Origin: Microcaldota archaeon
GTDB lineage: Archaea; Micrarchaeota; Micrarchaeia; Micrarchaeales; CABMGC01
Assembly (NCBI GenBank): GCA_021818995.1
Contig: JAKASP010000001.1
Coordinates: 221,381 to 282,370, forward strand
Direction of reading: 5' to 3'
Length of the DNA: 60,990 nt
The notes under the pieces were generated by a model. It worked only from the letters and a program-made list of their open reading frames with translations. It did no database searches and was not told where the DNA came from. The translations under genes and the position numbers were made by a program. How positions within the stretch are numbered: position 1 is the stretch's first letter; each line of letters begins with the position of its first letter. Positions 48,642 through 58,148 of the stretch are shown here, one piece after another.

Positions 48642-49001
48642 ATGGCACAACAGACAAACCAACCAGGAAATGAAGCCGAGAAGACGGTGCGCGATTACCA
48701 GATGGTGCAGGAGCAGCTGCGCGCAGCATCACTCCAGCTTGACCAGCTGCAGGTTCAGAAGGCCGAGCTGTCAAGAGCGAAGGACGAGGTCACAGGCTCA
48801 AGTGGCAAGGTTTACATCACTGTGGGTGGCGTTATAGTCGAAACAAGCAAGGAGAAGGCGCTCGCTGACATAAAAGACAAGTCAGAGCTGGCAGAAGTTA
48901 GGATAACCTCGCTTGGCAAGCAACTCAACGACCTCAAGGCGAAGGAGAAGCAGCTCGGAGAGAAGATAACGCAGATGTACAAGCAAAGCCAGGGAGCGTG
49001 A
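48642..49001 (+). CDS. pfdB: Prefoldin subunit beta
   Basis: Coiled coil YQMVQEQLRAASLQLDQLQVQKAEL...VYITVGGVIVETSKEKALADIKDKSELAEVRI. Confidence 0.85.
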   Translation: MAQQTNQPGNEAEKTVRDYQMVQEQLRAASLQLDQLQVQKAELSRAKDEVTGSSGKVYITVGGVIVETSKEKALADIKDKSELAEVRITSLGKQLNDLKAKEKQLGEKITQMYKQSQGA

Positions 49002-49993
49002 TGCACGCAATCGCGTTTGACGAACTTTGCAACCAACTCAAGGCATACAAGGACAAGCGTGTGGTCCTGACGTTCCATACCATAGGTGACCGCGATGCGG
49101 TGGGCTCGGCGGTCGCTCTTTCAAAGTATTTCCCAAAGGCTAGCATTGTAACCCCCGATTTCATAACCAACAACGCCAGGCGCATGCTTGCATATCTCAA
49201 CTACTCAGACAAAATCACGCCCGACCTGCCAGAGGTGGTAGATCTGGTAATAGTGCTCGACGCGAACAACCTATTTGCCCTCGGCAGGCTGGGGGACCGC
49301 CTCGTGCCTTCGCTTGCAAAGATACTCTTCATTGACCACCATGCCCTCCACGAAGACATAGCCATAGAGGCATTGGCCTTCAACGACGAGAGCTACAACT
49401 CCACGGCAAGCATAGTCTACGAGGCGATGAAAAAGCTCGCAGCCGGGATAGACATGAATACAGCCTTCCTGCTGCTCAATGGCATAATAGCAGACTCGGC
49501 AGAGATGCAGAACTCGTCGCCGCAGACGTTCAGGCAGGTAGCAGAGCTGCTCGACGTGGCGAAGAAGGACTTCTCCTTCTTTTCAGAGTACTTCCACGAG
49601 AACATACCCCTCGCGAACAGATATCAAGTGATAAAGGACATTACCGCAGCGAAGACAGAAGTAGTCGGCAAGTACATAATTATATACGGCAGGGCGTCAG
49701 AGCATGCAAACGTCGCAGCCGACACCGCGCTCAAGCTCGAGGCGGATGCGTCGGTGTTTTGGGTCACGAGCAACACAGAAGCCTCGATTTCTGCGAGGCT
49801 GAGGCCCCCGCTCGACAAGAAACTTTCGATGCACCTTGGTGTCATCATGCAGGACATAGGCAGGCTTATAGGAGGTTCCGGAGGCGGCCATGCCTGCGCA
49901 GCAGGAGCCTACGGCATAAAGCGCGAGTCTGCAGAGGTCGCGGGCATGGAGACTGTCAAAAGGATAAAGGAGAAGTTGCAGCAGGGCAAGTGA
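48998..49993 (+). CDS. DHH-family phosphoesterase
   Basis: TFHTIGDRDAVGSAVAL, LVIVLDANN, FIDHHALHED, GGSGGGHACAAGAYG. Confidence 0.9.
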   Translation: MMHAIAFDELCNQLKAYKDKRVVLTFHTIGDRDAVGSAVALSKYFPKASIVTPDFITNNARRMLAYLNYSDKITPDLPEVVDLVIVLDANNLFALGRLGDRLVPSLAKILFIDHHALHEDIAIEALAFNDESYNSTASIVYEAMKKLAAGIDMNTAFLLLNGIIADSAEMQNSSPQTFRQVAELLDVAKKDFSFFSEYFHENIPLANRYQVIKDITAAKTEVVGKYIIIYGRASEHANVAADTALKLEADASVFWVTSNTEASISARLRPPLDKKLSMHLGVIMQDIGRLIGGSGGGHACAAGAYGIKRESAEVAGMETVKRIKEKLQQGK

Positions 49994-50008
49994 TCTGCCA
50001 GAATTGTT

Positions 50009-50458
50009 CTAGGCTTTGGTTGCCGTTATAAACCGCATTTTTGCATTTCTCTCGTTCGATTCGTTCTTTCCCGAATTCTTCGCTATCGCCCGTTCAAGAA
50101 GCCGTTCGAGTACCGAGAGGTGCGATTTGTAATCTATGCCCTTTGCGCCTATCGGCCCGACATAAGCGCCTTGGGCCATCTGCATGTCCTGCATCGAAAC
50201 CTTATCGTTCTCTATCAAGGTTGCTACCGTAAGCAGGCCACCCAAAAGATCCTTCGATTCAGGAAACACACGCACCTCTATCCCAAGAGCGGAATTCGTT
50301 ATTGCATACAATGCTGCTATCGCTCCATCGTCCGTGCGTTCAACAGCATAGCCACTTACCCTGCCCTTGTTAGCCAGCGACCTGCCAATCTTGGCAAGCG
50401 CGCTCCCAACAGTCCTCTCTATCGCTGCGCCAGCTACTATGTGTTCTTCACTTCCCAT
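50009..50458 (-). CDS. Hypothetical protein (149 aa)
   Basis: Intact ORF, no family recognised. Confidence 0.5.
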   Translation of the reverse strand: MGSEEHIVAGAAIERTVGSALAKIGRSLANKGRVSGYAVERTDDGAIAALYAITNSALGIEVRVFPESKDLLGGLLTVATLIENDKVSMQDMQMAQGAYVGPIGAKGIDYKSHLSVLERLLERAIAKNSGKNESNERNAKMRFITATKA

Positions 50459-50664
50459 CTACCCACCATTTTCTAATTTTGTTGAGCAATATTAAAAGGG
50501 TTGCTGAACGATTCGGGAATTCCCTAACTAAATCTTTACCTATCTACACTTTCTCGTTTCCATTCCAATTCTCTGCGTTTGTTTTCTTGGTGAATGATGG
50601 AAAATGTCGAGTAGAGCGGCGGACCCAACCCAAAGGCGCGCACGTTGCAAATTAAATACCTAAC

Positions 50665-51894
50665 ATGCCAAATGTCATTGGGGTTCTGGTGAAGATAGCG
50701 ATCGCCTCAGATTTCCATCTGGGCTACGAGAGGTTCAGGGAAGACGCCTACAAGCAAGCCGAGGTGGCGCTGGACGAGGCTTCGAAGGCAGCAGACGCAA
50801 TCATAATACCAGGCGACGTGTTCGACATGCGCGTTCCCAAACCCGACGTGCTGGCAGAGGCAATCAACCTCTTCAGGAATCTTTCAAAGAAAGGATGGAA
50901 GGCGAAGGTGACAGAGGTTCAGGCCGCAAGCAGGGCCTACACAAGCGTGCCAATAGTCGCGATTCCCGGAACGCACGAGAGACGCGCCCAGGGAGTGGAG
51001 AATCCTGTGAACCTTCTCGGCCTCGCCGGTCTGCTGATAGACGTAAGCGACGGGTACGCGGTGATTGAGAAGGATGGCGAGAAGGTCATGGTGTATGGGA
51101 TCGGCGGAGTTTCCGAGGAACGGTTTCTTGAAACTATAAAGAAGCTGGATCCGAAGCCGAAAGCTAATCACTTTAACATCTTCATGTTTCACCAGTCCAC
51201 GTACGAGCTCCTGCCGTTCAGCGAGGATTTCGTACGTTTCGACCAGCTTCCAAAAGGATTCGACCTATATGTTGACGGCCACATTCACAACAAGGTCGAG
51301 AAGAAGGTGCACGGAAAACATTTCCTCATACCAGGCAGTACGGTGCTCACGCAACTGAAGGACGCAGAGCAAGAGGAGAAAGGATTTTTCGTCTTTGATA
51401 CTGCCACAGGCGCATACACCTTCCACAAGATAAAATCAAGGAGGTTTGTTGTGGTGAAGGTCGACATGACAGGAAAGGACGCGGAACAACTTGCAAGCGA
51501 CACAAGGAAGGCGATAACAGCGGCGGTCCAATCCGGAGCAGACATGCCTGTGGTAAGAGTAGAACTGAGCGGCACGATGAAAAAGGGTACAAGGGGAATA
51601 GACGTCGACTTCCAGGGAATCATAAAGGAGTACCACGACCGTGCGATTGTCGAGATAGCGAAGCCTGGCATGGAGACAATAGAATCCAGCACCGATGTAG
51701 ACTCGCTGCGCAAAGGCTCACTCGAAAACATGTCTGTCAAGGACTACGGGCTCGGAATATTCGTGGAGAAGCTGAAACAGAGCAAGTATGGCCTGAGCAT
51801 AGGCCCTTCAGAGCTCTTCGAGTTGCTAAGCGAGGACGCAAGCAAGGAGAAGGTAATAAAGAAAGCCCTTGAGGAACTCTTCCCTAGCCTGTAG
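50665..51894 (+). CDS. mre11: Mre11-like DNA repair metallophosphoesterase
   Basis: IASDFHLGYERFRED, IIPGDVFDMRVP, VAIPGTHERR, FMFHQST, LYVDGHIHNK. Confidence 0.85.
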   Translation: MPNVIGVLVKIAIASDFHLGYERFREDAYKQAEVALDEASKAADAIIIPGDVFDMRVPKPDVLAEAINLFRNLSKKGWKAKVTEVQAASRAYTSVPIVAIPGTHERRAQGVENPVNLLGLAGLLIDVSDGYAVIEKDGEKVMVYGIGGVSEERFLETIKKLDPKPKANHFNIFMFHQSTYELLPFSEDFVRFDQLPKGFDLYVDGHIHNKVEKKVHGKHFLIPGSTVLTQLKDAEQEEKGFFVFDTATGAYTFHKIKSRRFVVVKVDMTGKDAEQLASDTRKAITAAVQSGADMPVVRVELSGTMKKGTRGIDVDFQGIIKEYHDRAIVEIAKPGMETIESSTDVDSLRKGSLENMSVKDYGLGIFVEKLKQSKYGLSIGPSELFELLSEDASKEKVIKKALEELFPSL

Positions 51895-53278
51895 CGATTC
51901 TTTTCTTGAACTCCGTGTACTTGAACAACGCTTCGAGCGAGCTGACAGCCGATATCGGGGAATCGTACACCGGCACACCGCCCTCCTCGAGCAGTTTCGC
52001 TTGTCTCTGCGTGTACTCGGTGCCAACACTGACAACAAGCAGCGGCTTGCTGAGCGTTATCTTCTTCTGCACGACTTCTCGTGTGACCCCGGGATCCGCT
52101 CCTGGCGTCTGATACAATATGATCACAAGCAGCATGTCGACTTCGGGGTCGGAACCCAGCGCGTTCATGGCATCCATGTACCTCCGCGAATCCGCATCCC
52201 CTGCCAGGTCGAGTGGGTTCTTGATGTTCACGAGCGCCGGCATTATCTTCCTGAGAGATTTCTTCGTGGCCGCAGAATAGTCGGCCATCTGCAAATACTT
52301 AGATGATCCTATCTCGTCCGCTGCGATCACGCCCGCGCCTCCGCCGTTTGTTATCACCCCAACCCTATTTCCCTTCGGTCTCATCTCTGATGCAAATATC
52401 TTCGCGTAGTATAGAAGCTCGCTGAGGTCGTTCGCCACAATGAAGCCGAACTGCTTGAAAATCGCTTCCTGGACAGCGTAGTTGCCTGCAAGCGAGGCCG
52501 TGTGCGACTGCGCAGCCGCCATCCCAGCGCTCGTTCTTCCGGCTTTCAGAACGATGACAGGCTTTGACCTGCCCAGTTTTCTCGCAAGCTCAACGAACTC
52601 CCTTCCCCTCTTTATGCCCTCTATGTAGAGCACGATGACCTTCGTTTCGGGATCGCCCATCAGGTATTCGAGTATGTCCGTCTCGTCTATGTACGCCGCG
52701 TTTCCGTACGATATGAACTTAGAAAGCCCGATTCCCTCGCCCGCAATCACGTCGAGCACCGTGCTCCCCACAGCGCCGCTCTGCGACACGAAACTCACGA
52801 AGCCGACCTTTGGTTTGCTGAGCTTCTTTGTGGGCAGGAACAGCGTGTCAACCTTAGAACGCATGTCCATCACCCCAAGGCAGTTTGGACCAACCAGCGC
52901 GATGCTGTACTTCTTCGCTATGCCTGCAATCTTGTCCTGCAGCCCCGTCTCGCCTATCTCAGCGAAACCGCCGCTCACAACAACAGCCGACTTTACCTTT
53001 GCCTTGCCACACTGCTCCAGCGCACCAGGCACAGCCGGTGCTGGGATGGCAATCACTGCAAGATCAACGCTGTCGTCTATATCCAGCACACTCTTGTATG
53101 CCTTGAGCCCCAGAACTTCATCAGAGTTCAGGTTTACTGGATAGAGCTTTCCGGGGAAACCTGCACTTATGTAATTCTGAAGTATGACGTTGCCTACCTT
53201 GTGCGGATCGCGCGAAGCGCCGATTATAGCCACGCTTCTCGGCTTCATCATCGGCGTCAAATCTGCTCTTTTGTTCAT
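51884..53278 (-). CDS. acdA: ADP-forming acetyl-CoA synthetase alpha subunit
   Basis: MMKPRSVAIIGASRDPHKVGNVILQNYISAGFPGKLYPVN, VGPNCLGVMD, GNRVGVITNGGGAGVIAAD. Confidence 0.95.
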   Translation of the reverse strand: MNKRADLTPMMKPRSVAIIGASRDPHKVGNVILQNYISAGFPGKLYPVNLNSDEVLGLKAYKSVLDIDDSVDLAVIAIPAPAVPGALEQCGKAKVKSAVVVSGGFAEIGETGLQDKIAGIAKKYSIALVGPNCLGVMDMRSKVDTLFLPTKKLSKPKVGFVSFVSQSGAVGSTVLDVIAGEGIGLSKFISYGNAAYIDETDILEYLMGDPETKVIVLYIEGIKRGREFVELARKLGRSKPVIVLKAGRTSAGMAAAQSHTASLAGNYAVQEAIFKQFGFIVANDLSELLYYAKIFASEMRPKGNRVGVITNGGGAGVIAADEIGSSKYLQMADYSAATKKSLRKIMPALVNIKNPLDLAGDADSRRYMDAMNALGSDPEVDMLLVIILYQTPGADPGVTREVVQKKITLSKPLLVVSVGTEYTQRQAKLLEEGGVPVYDSPISAVSSLEALFKYTEFKKRIATG

Positions 53279-53282
53279 CGCA

Positions 53283-53900
53283 TCACGTCAGAACCCTGAT
53301 ATCCACCGCTTCATAGGAGTCGGGGTGAACAATCACAGGGTTAAGGTCAAGCTGCTCTATCTTCTTTTCGTCAGTTAGCAGTTTCGACACCTTGAGAAGC
53401 AGCGATACAACCTCCTGCTCTGCCCTGCCACCGTAAGTGATCACATCCTTGGACTCGAGCTCCGATAGCATCTCCTCGGCATCGGCTTTTGTTATTGGGC
53501 AGAGGCGTAGTTGCACGTCCTTGAAGGTCTCGACATAGATGCCCCCAAGGCCCACAAGCAGCACCTTCCCGAACTGCTTGTCTGTATTGCCTCCTATTAT
53601 TATCTCAACTCCATCTTCGGCCATCTTCTGCGCAAGTATTTTGTACGGTTTCAGCTTCGTCCCCTTCTTTGTGAGGTCGTCGTACGCAGATCTAACCTCC
53701 TTCTCCTCTGCAAGCCCAAGCTTCACCAGGCCGGCCTTGGTCTTGTGCAGCGCCTTCTCCGATAGGAGCTTGAGCACTATCTTCTTTCCCGCAGAAAAAC
53801 GCCATGCGTCGTCCGCGCTGCCCACATACTTGCTCTCAACGCTCCTTATCTTGTACTTGTCAAGCAGCTTCTTGGCCTGCATGTAATCGAGCAGAGACAT
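53283..53900 (-). CDS. acdB: ADP-forming acetyl-CoA synthetase beta subunit (ATP-grasp)
   Basis: VVLKLLSEKALHKTKAGLVKLGLAEEKEVRSAYDDL, FGKVLLVGLGGIYVETFKDVQLRLCPI, IEQLDLNPVIV. Confidence 0.94.
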   Translation of the reverse strand: MSLLDYMQAKKLLDKYKIRSVESKYVGSADDAWRFSAGKKIVLKLLSEKALHKTKAGLVKLGLAEEKEVRSAYDDLTKKGTKLKPYKILAQKMAEDGVEIIIGGNTDKQFGKVLLVGLGGIYVETFKDVQLRLCPITKADAEEMLSELESKDVITYGGRAEQEVVSLLLKVSKLLTDEKKIEQLDLNPVIVHPDSYEAVDIRVLT

Positions 53901-53907
53901 AGGCTCA

Positions 53908-54603
53908 CTAAATTGCAGGAAGCACTCCAGGCATGTACGTGTAAAGGTAGTATACTGCAGCTACGGCCACTATCACAACCGCAATCGCAATTGGCAGCTT
54001 GCTGCGAGGTTTGCCGTGCAGCTTTATCGGCTGGGTCATCTGCTCGGTTCCCGCTTGTGAACCTTCCTGCTGCGGCATTTCTTCTGGCGCTGCCTGGACG
54101 GGCATTGGAGGCTGCGGCATCTTCGGGACCTGTATCGTCTGGGCAGGCTTCGCCTTCAGGAAACCCTGCTCGGTAAGCATGAGTTCTACGTTGCCGTTCT
54201 TCAGCTCGTAGCTCAGGTAGCTCTGTTTGAACAGCTTGTATATGTGGAACGCCAGGTCCTTCGGGCGTATGTTGAGCGTGCTCTGCAGCTCTGTCGGGAA
54301 CCTCTTTCCGCCCGACATGTGCTTCAGTATCTCCTCATCGAGGCTGTCGAGGGCTTCGGAACTCTTGGAATCCGCGTCGGCCTTCAGCTTCTTGCCGGCA
54401 TCCGTGACGACCATGCTGTTTGGTCCAGGATAGTAGGCTGTGAAATCAATGAGCCCCTTCTGCTTCAGCGAGCCAGTTATGTTCGCGGCATCGAAGACGC
54501 TTGCGTTTATTGTGCTCCCGAATCGCTCCAGGGTTGTATCGTCACCGATCTTGAAAAGGCACGCCAGGTCGAGGAAATTTATGCTTTCAGGATCAGAAGC
54601 CAT
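53908..54603 (-). CDS. Winged-helix-like protein with C-terminal transmembrane anchor
   Basis: HTH-like N-terminal two-thirds, Pro/Gln linker, C-terminal IAIAVVIVAVAAVYYLYTYM. Confidence 0.65.
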   Translation of the reverse strand: MASDPESINFLDLACLFKIGDDTTLERFGSTINASVFDAANITGSLKQKGLIDFTAYYPGPNSMVVTDAGKKLKADADSKSSEALDSLDEEILKHMSGGKRFPTELQSTLNIRPKDLAFHIYKLFKQSYLSYELKNGNVELMLTEQGFLKAKPAQTIQVPKMPQPPMPVQAAPEEMPQQEGSQAGTEQMTQPIKLHGKPRSKLPIAIAVVIVAVAAVYYLYTYMPGVLPAI

Positions 54604-54653
54604 GCTACCATATACCCTTTATAAGTTAACAATTAATAGTCTTTCATAGTTTT

Positions 54654-55913
54654 GTGATTTCTTTGGAGCTGCAGTTTCTGGGCGGGGCGAGCGAGGTAGG
54701 AAGGTCTGCCATTCTGTTCAAGGGAAGCAAGCACATTATCATGGACTACGGCATCAAGCTCAACCACAAGACAGAGTACCCGATGCCTGCCGGAAGGGTC
54801 GACGCATGCGTTCTGAGCCACGCGCACATAGACCACAGCGGCAACTTCCCGTTCCTATACAAGGACAACGTACCCATCACCTACGGAACCGAGCCAACGA
54901 AGGAACTAAGCAACCTTCTTGTAGAGGACTCGATGAAAGTGGGCAAGAAGAACCACCAACCACCGAAGTTCAACAAGCACAACCTCCGCACGTTCCTCGA
55001 GAGGTTCTCATCGCATGAGTTCGGCGAGGAGATAGATCTCGGCGAGTACACGCTGACGTTCTACGACGCGGGGCACATAAGCGGCAGCGCCGTAACCAAG
55101 ATAGAGAGCAGGAAGAGCGGGAAGAGGCTGGTGTACACCGGCGACTTCAAGCTTGAGCCACAGATGATCCAGGGCAGCGCCGACATAGTGAAGGCCGATG
55201 TGCTGATCACGGAAACTACATATGCAAACAGGGAGCATCCAGAAAGGGAGGAGCTGATCAAAAAATTCATCGAGGACGTAACGCATACGCTGGACTCCGG
55301 AGGCACGGCTCTCGTACCTACATTCGCCGTGGGCAGGGCGCAGGAGATACTTGCGATACTGCACAAGTACAAGCTCACGGATTACGTCTTCATAGACGGC
55401 ATGGCCAGGAAGGCGACGCAGATAGCAATGCGCTACCCCGAATTCATAAGAAACAGCGAACTTCTCCACGATGCTATAAAGAAGATAAGCTGGATAGGCG
55501 GGGAGCAGCACAGGGGCAGCGCGGTCAGCGGGCCCAGCATAATACTCACCACTGCTGGCATGCTCAATGGCGGCCCGGTGCTCAACTACATAACCAAGCT
55601 CGGCCCGAACTCGAAAATATTTCTTACCGGATACCAGGTCGAAGGTACAAACGGCAGGAAGCTCATGGACGGCAAGCCCCTGCTGATAGATGGCAGGAAG
55701 GAGACGATAAAGACGCCGTGGGTCTTCTACGACTTCTCCGCCCATGCGGGTAAATCTGACCTCTATGAGTACGTGAAGAAGAGCAACCCCGAGACCGTGA
55801 TCTGCGTGCACGGTGAGCAGCATACGGCCGAAACGTTCGCCGAAAGCCTAAAGGTCGAAGGATTCAAGGCCCACGTCCCAAGGCAGGGAGACAGCATCAA
55901 GCTCGATTTCTGA
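54654..55913 (+). CDS. Beta-CASP metallo-beta-lactamase ribonuclease (aCPSF2/RNase J-like)
   Basis: LGGASEVGRSAILF, SHAHIDHSGNFPFL, DAGHISGSA, VPTFAVGRAQEIL, FSAHAGKSDL. Confidence 0.93.
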   Translation: MISLELQFLGGASEVGRSAILFKGSKHIIMDYGIKLNHKTEYPMPAGRVDACVLSHAHIDHSGNFPFLYKDNVPITYGTEPTKELSNLLVEDSMKVGKKNHQPPKFNKHNLRTFLERFSSHEFGEEIDLGEYTLTFYDAGHISGSAVTKIESRKSGKRLVYTGDFKLEPQMIQGSADIVKADVLITETTYANREHPEREELIKKFIEDVTHTLDSGGTALVPTFAVGRAQEILAILHKYKLTDYVFIDGMARKATQIAMRYPEFIRNSELLHDAIKKISWIGGEQHRGSAVSGPSIILTTAGMLNGGPVLNYITKLGPNSKIFLTGYQVEGTNGRKLMDGKPLLIDGRKETIKTPWVFYDFSAHAGKSDLYEYVKKSNPETVICVHGEQHTAETFAESLKVEGFKAHVPRQGDSIKLDF

Positions 55914-56591
55914 CTATCTTGCCTTCCCGAGGTCGCCCTTCATCATGCTTATCTTTTCCTTGATGACGCTGCCTTTCATTCTCTGGAAGGCGTCCCTGCA
56001 GCCGTCGAGCGCCTGCTTGTCGAACTGCCGCTCTGTGAACTTCCCGATCCACCCCTTCATAGTGTAGTCGGTGATGTCGTTGCCCACCCCGTCATTTGTG
56101 CCCTTTTCGCTTATTCCCAACCTGTAGTACTCGCACGCAAGCGTCACAGCGAGTGCACACTCTTGCTCTCCGGCGTGCTCGAAGAAGACGCGGGGGCCTT
56201 CGATCCTTGGCTCGATGATGACCGAGAGTATCTCCCGTTTTCTCGAGTACATGTCCTCGTGCGTTATCATCAGGTGCTCGCTTCCTTTTTCCGTTTCATA
56301 AAGGCTTATCTCGTATCCGCTTACGGTGCCCATCTTCTTACCGATGACTGCCTTCTCTTCAACGCTGAACAGTCTAAATCTCTTCCTGTATCTCAGCTCT
56401 ACAACATCCTCGCCCTGATAGTTTGCAAGGTCCCTGGCCATGCCGACTATCCCCAGCCCCAGGAAGTACGCCTCGACCCCTCCCCACTCCTTCCGTTTCC
56501 ATTCGGTGTCAAGGAGCTCGGCAGTGCCGCAGCTGAACTTGTTGTGTGCGTGCTCAGAAACCACAGCACGTGTGCGCGTCGCCGTTGCCAT
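55914..56591 (-). CDS. Hypothetical protein (225 aa)
   Basis: Intact ORF, no family recognised. Confidence 0.55.
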   Translation of the reverse strand: MATATRTRAVVSEHAHNKFSCGTAELLDTEWKRKEWGGVEAYFLGLGIVGMARDLANYQGEDVVELRYRKRFRLFSVEEKAVIGKKMGTVSGYEISLYETEKGSEHLMITHEDMYSRKREILSVIIEPRIEGPRVFFEHAGEQECALAVTLACEYYRLGISEKGTNDGVGNDITDYTMKGWIGKFTERQFDKQALDGCRDAFQRMKGSVIKEKISMMKGDLGKAR

Positions 56592-56680
56592 CCAACCCGA
56601 ATATGCTGCTCGCTACCCATTAAAAAACATTTCACATAGGCTCGGCTCGCAGTGATTAAAAGCAGAGAATCAGGGTACTC

Positions 56681-56980
56681 TTATTCGCCCTTTCCTACGA
56701 CTTCTATCTTTCCGTACTTTCCTGTCGAAAGCTGTGGGTTGCCCTTGAACTCGCTCACGTATCCGTTGGTTATCTTTACCTTGTCCCCAACGCTTACGAG
56801 ATCGATGTTTCCTTCCCAGAGTGATATGGCTATGCTTCCTGTGTCGTCGCTTATCACAGCGTCGGCCACGTTCAGCCTCTTTCCATACTTTGTAATGACC
56901 TCTCTAGGGTCACTCTTCTCCGTGATAGTTCCTTCAAGTTCTACGTTAGTAGCACCTGCTTTCAGTTCGGCTATCTTCAT
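56681..56980 (-). CDS. OB-fold single-stranded DNA-binding protein
   Basis: VELEGTITEKSDPREVITKYGKRLNVADAVISDDTGSIAISLWEGNIDLVSVGDKVKITNGYVSEFKGNPQLSTG. Confidence 0.85.
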   Translation of the reverse strand: MKIAELKAGATNVELEGTITEKSDPREVITKYGKRLNVADAVISDDTGSIAISLWEGNIDLVSVGDKVKITNGYVSEFKGNPQLSTGKYGKIEVVGKGE

Positions 56981-57311
56981 TTGTTCACCGTAAGCTAGCA
57001 TTTGTCTATTCATTATATTAAATGTTTCTTGCCGAGGGAGCAAAAATTCCACTATTTTCCATATTCCAGAGAAACGGCGCCAAGCCCGTTAATAAATCTC
57101 AAAATTATATAAATATCAATATATAATCCAGTAATATTGCAAAATGCTTGTACTATTTCTCCCAAAAGTATTTATATTTCTCAAAGCAACATAGAAGCGT
57201 TGGGGGCCCGCATTACATTGCTGAGGTGCGCGGCTCATTTTGAGATGCCCACTCCAAAACATCCCATCCTTCCGTGCACCTCGCATTCATATTCAAAAAG
57301 AGCCAGCAGAG

Positions 57312-57635
57312 CTAGTAGATCTTCCTGAAAGAATCCTTCAGGCTTCTTATCGTTCCCGAAGTTCTTATCGTATAGAAACCCACTTTCCTCCCGTCCAGTT
57401 TTTTTGCAAACGCGAGGCCAAGCGCGATGTTTCTCTCGTAGCCGCGGTTCGCGCTGATGATGAAGACCTTGTCGTTTAGCTGCGCGGCGACCTGCGGGTT
57501 CGCCTTGAAGTACGGAAGCTCTCCCAAAAACGAGAGGAGCTCGCGCTTCAGCATGTCGATCCTTTTCGGGTCGTTCATAGCTACAGACTCGCTCGCCTCG
57601 ACCATCAGGTAGCGCATCTTCCTCCTGAATATCAT
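57312..57635 (-). CDS. rnp2: Ribonuclease P protein component 2 (Pop5/Rpp14-like)
   Basis: RYLMVEASES, ANRGYERNIALGLAFAKKLDGRKVGFYTIRTSGTIRSL; adjacent to Rpp30. Confidence 0.85.
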   Translation of the reverse strand: MIFRRKMRYLMVEASESVAMNDPKRIDMLKRELLSFLGELPYFKANPQVAAQLNDKVFIISANRGYERNIALGLAFAKKLDGRKVGFYTIRTSGTIRSLKDSFRKIY

Positions 57636-58144
57636 AGCAAACCCCCAAGCGCGTTAAGCGCCTCCTTGGCCCTCGCGTGGTCCAGTCCAAGGAAACCCGC
57701 CACTTCTAGCATCTGCAGGCTCGACATCATCCCCTCCTTATCCTCGGCCATGCTCACCACCACGATCGGCACTTTCGCCATCATCGCGCTCCTTGCCGTG
57801 CCTCTCGCCCTAGCAAGGCGCTGTAAGCGGGAGTTCCCCTCAGCGCACGTTATTTGGCTGACATTCAGGAAGAGCAGCTTCTCGCTGTTCTTTATCGCGT
57901 CAAGCGTCTTCCTGCTGACTGACGCACTTCTTGGCATGATGCCTATGACGCTACCCTGCTTCAGCCCCTTCGCCACAGCCTCTGCGCTGTCGCTCATCAC
58001 TATCTTCCTCTTCTGCGAGTCGCCGCGCACCGCATCGATGATCTCGACGTCCTTTCCAGCAGAAAATATCTTTTCGTAGCCGAGCCTCTTTCCAAAAGCC
58101 CCAAGTGCGTCATCGGTGAAATTTGCAAGATCGAAGAATCGCAT
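57632..58144 (-). CDS. rnp3: Ribonuclease P protein component 3 (Rpp30, PHP-like)
   Basis: MRFFDLANF..., ARARGTARSAMMAKVPIVVVSMAEDK; start placed at internal ATG. Confidence 0.82.
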   Translation of the reverse strand: MRFFDLANFTDDALGAFGKRLGYEKIFSAGKDVEIIDAVRGDSQKRKIVMSDSAEAVAKGLKQGSVIGIMPRSASVSRKTLDAIKNSEKLLFLNVSQITCAEGNSRLQRLARARGTARSAMMAKVPIVVVSMAEDKEGMMSSLQMLEVAGFLGLDHARAKEALNALGGLL

Positions 58145-58148
58145 GCGA

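Noticed and set aside
47834-48643. 269-aa full-length version of the HTH ORF
   Set aside because: The N-terminal ~109 residues run antisense through the next gene and lack family-like sequence; internal ATG at 48316 is more plausible.
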